A DNA stretch of 64,000 nt, from contig NZ_VSSB01000002.1 in the NCBI RefSeq assembly GCF_008122505.1, forward strand, positions 1,162,519 to 1,226,518, written 5' to 3'. Positions within the stretch are counted from its first letter, which is position 1, and each line of letters starts with the position of its first letter. Shown here piece after piece: positions 63,914-64,000 of the stretch. The position numbers and the translations under genes were made by a program. The DNA comes from Agromyces mariniharenae. GTDB taxonomy: Bacteria; Actinomycetota; Actinomycetes; Actinomycetales; Microbacteriaceae. The notes under the pieces were generated by a model. It ran no database searches and was not told the origin of the DNA. It saw only the letters and a list, made by a program, of their open reading frames with translations.

Positions 63914-64000
63914 TGTCAAGTTATCGGCTTATTAGTACCGGTCAGCTGCACAAGTCGTTAGTCCTTGCTTCCACATCCGGCCTATCAACCCAGTCGTCTG
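63914..64000 (-). rRNA. rrl: 23S rRNA, 3' end (partial)
   Basis: The minus strand shows the conserved 23S 3' region: GACTGGGTTGATAGGCCGG, then GGACTAACGACTTGTGCAGC and GGTACTAATAAGCCGATAAC near the end. The gene runs off the right edge; about 190 nt of spacer separate it from the 5S gene. Confidence 0.93.

Overview
The window looks like a piece of a high-G+C Gram-positive chromosome, most likely from the family Microbacteriaceae (order Micrococcales). The basis is the strongly G+C-biased codon use in the right third, the actinobacterial order of core genes (tlyA-nadK-recN-pyrG-NUDIX-xerD-parA-scpA-scpB-rluB-tyrA-cmk-der), an Lsr2 protein, an actinobacterial LexA box, and probable leaderless GTG starts. 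The genus cannot be fixed from this sequence alone. 

The window has two very different parts. Positions 1 to about 42,760 are an accessory island: visibly less G+C-rich, with genes on both strands, few recognisable housekeeping genes, several broken genes and many defence-like or surface proteins. It stops at a tRNA-Pro(GGG) gene (42768-42841, minus strand) whose 3' end faces the island, the classic arrangement for tRNA-site integration. No integrase, second att copy or conjugation gene was seen, and the left end cuts through a gene, so the island extends beyond the window. Positions 42,768 to 64,000 are core chromosome ending in 5S and 23S rRNA. 

Island, left to right. (a) 1-3007: a caspase-like protease with a probable VMAP-C tail, translationally coupled to an alpha/beta hydrolase; this resembles NTP-dependent conflict systems. 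(b) 3438-15634: a papain-like cysteine protease, an M64-type metallopeptidase with FG-GAP repeats, a large FG-GAP beta-propeller, a membrane protein and small unknowns; the protease and propeller proteins show no signal peptide. (c) 15780-18629: a cluster of DnaA boxes, small genes and a LexA-controlled mini-operon. (d) 18672-26999: one tightly overlapping five-gene operon, HsdM-S fusion, HsdR, DUF6414-like, AAA+ ATPase and TIGR02391/Abi-like protein, followed upstream by a PD-(D/E)xK nuclease-like gene. This is the best candidate in the window for an under-described defence system. (e) 28579-37784: Lsr2, RHH and DUF3846 genes, two phospholipase-D-type nucleases, a GIY-YIG gene with an in-frame stop, and other broken genes. 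(f) 36179-42154: an orphan type IV pilin-like protein, a lipoprotein and membrane proteins. Three genes in (e) and (f) share a near-identical promoter motif. 

Core part: a small membrane-protein/MarR/GNAT group, CHAD and DUF167 proteins, then a long minus-strand run for ribosome assembly (der), nucleotide metabolism (cmk, pyrG), tyrosine synthesis (tyrA), pseudouridylation (rluB-type), chromosome segregation and resolution (scpA, scpB, parA, xerD), DNA repair (recN), NAD kinase, rRNA methylation (tlyA), a HAD phosphatase and a protein with 17 nonapeptide repeats. Many neighbours overlap by 4 nt or more, indicating one or a few operons.
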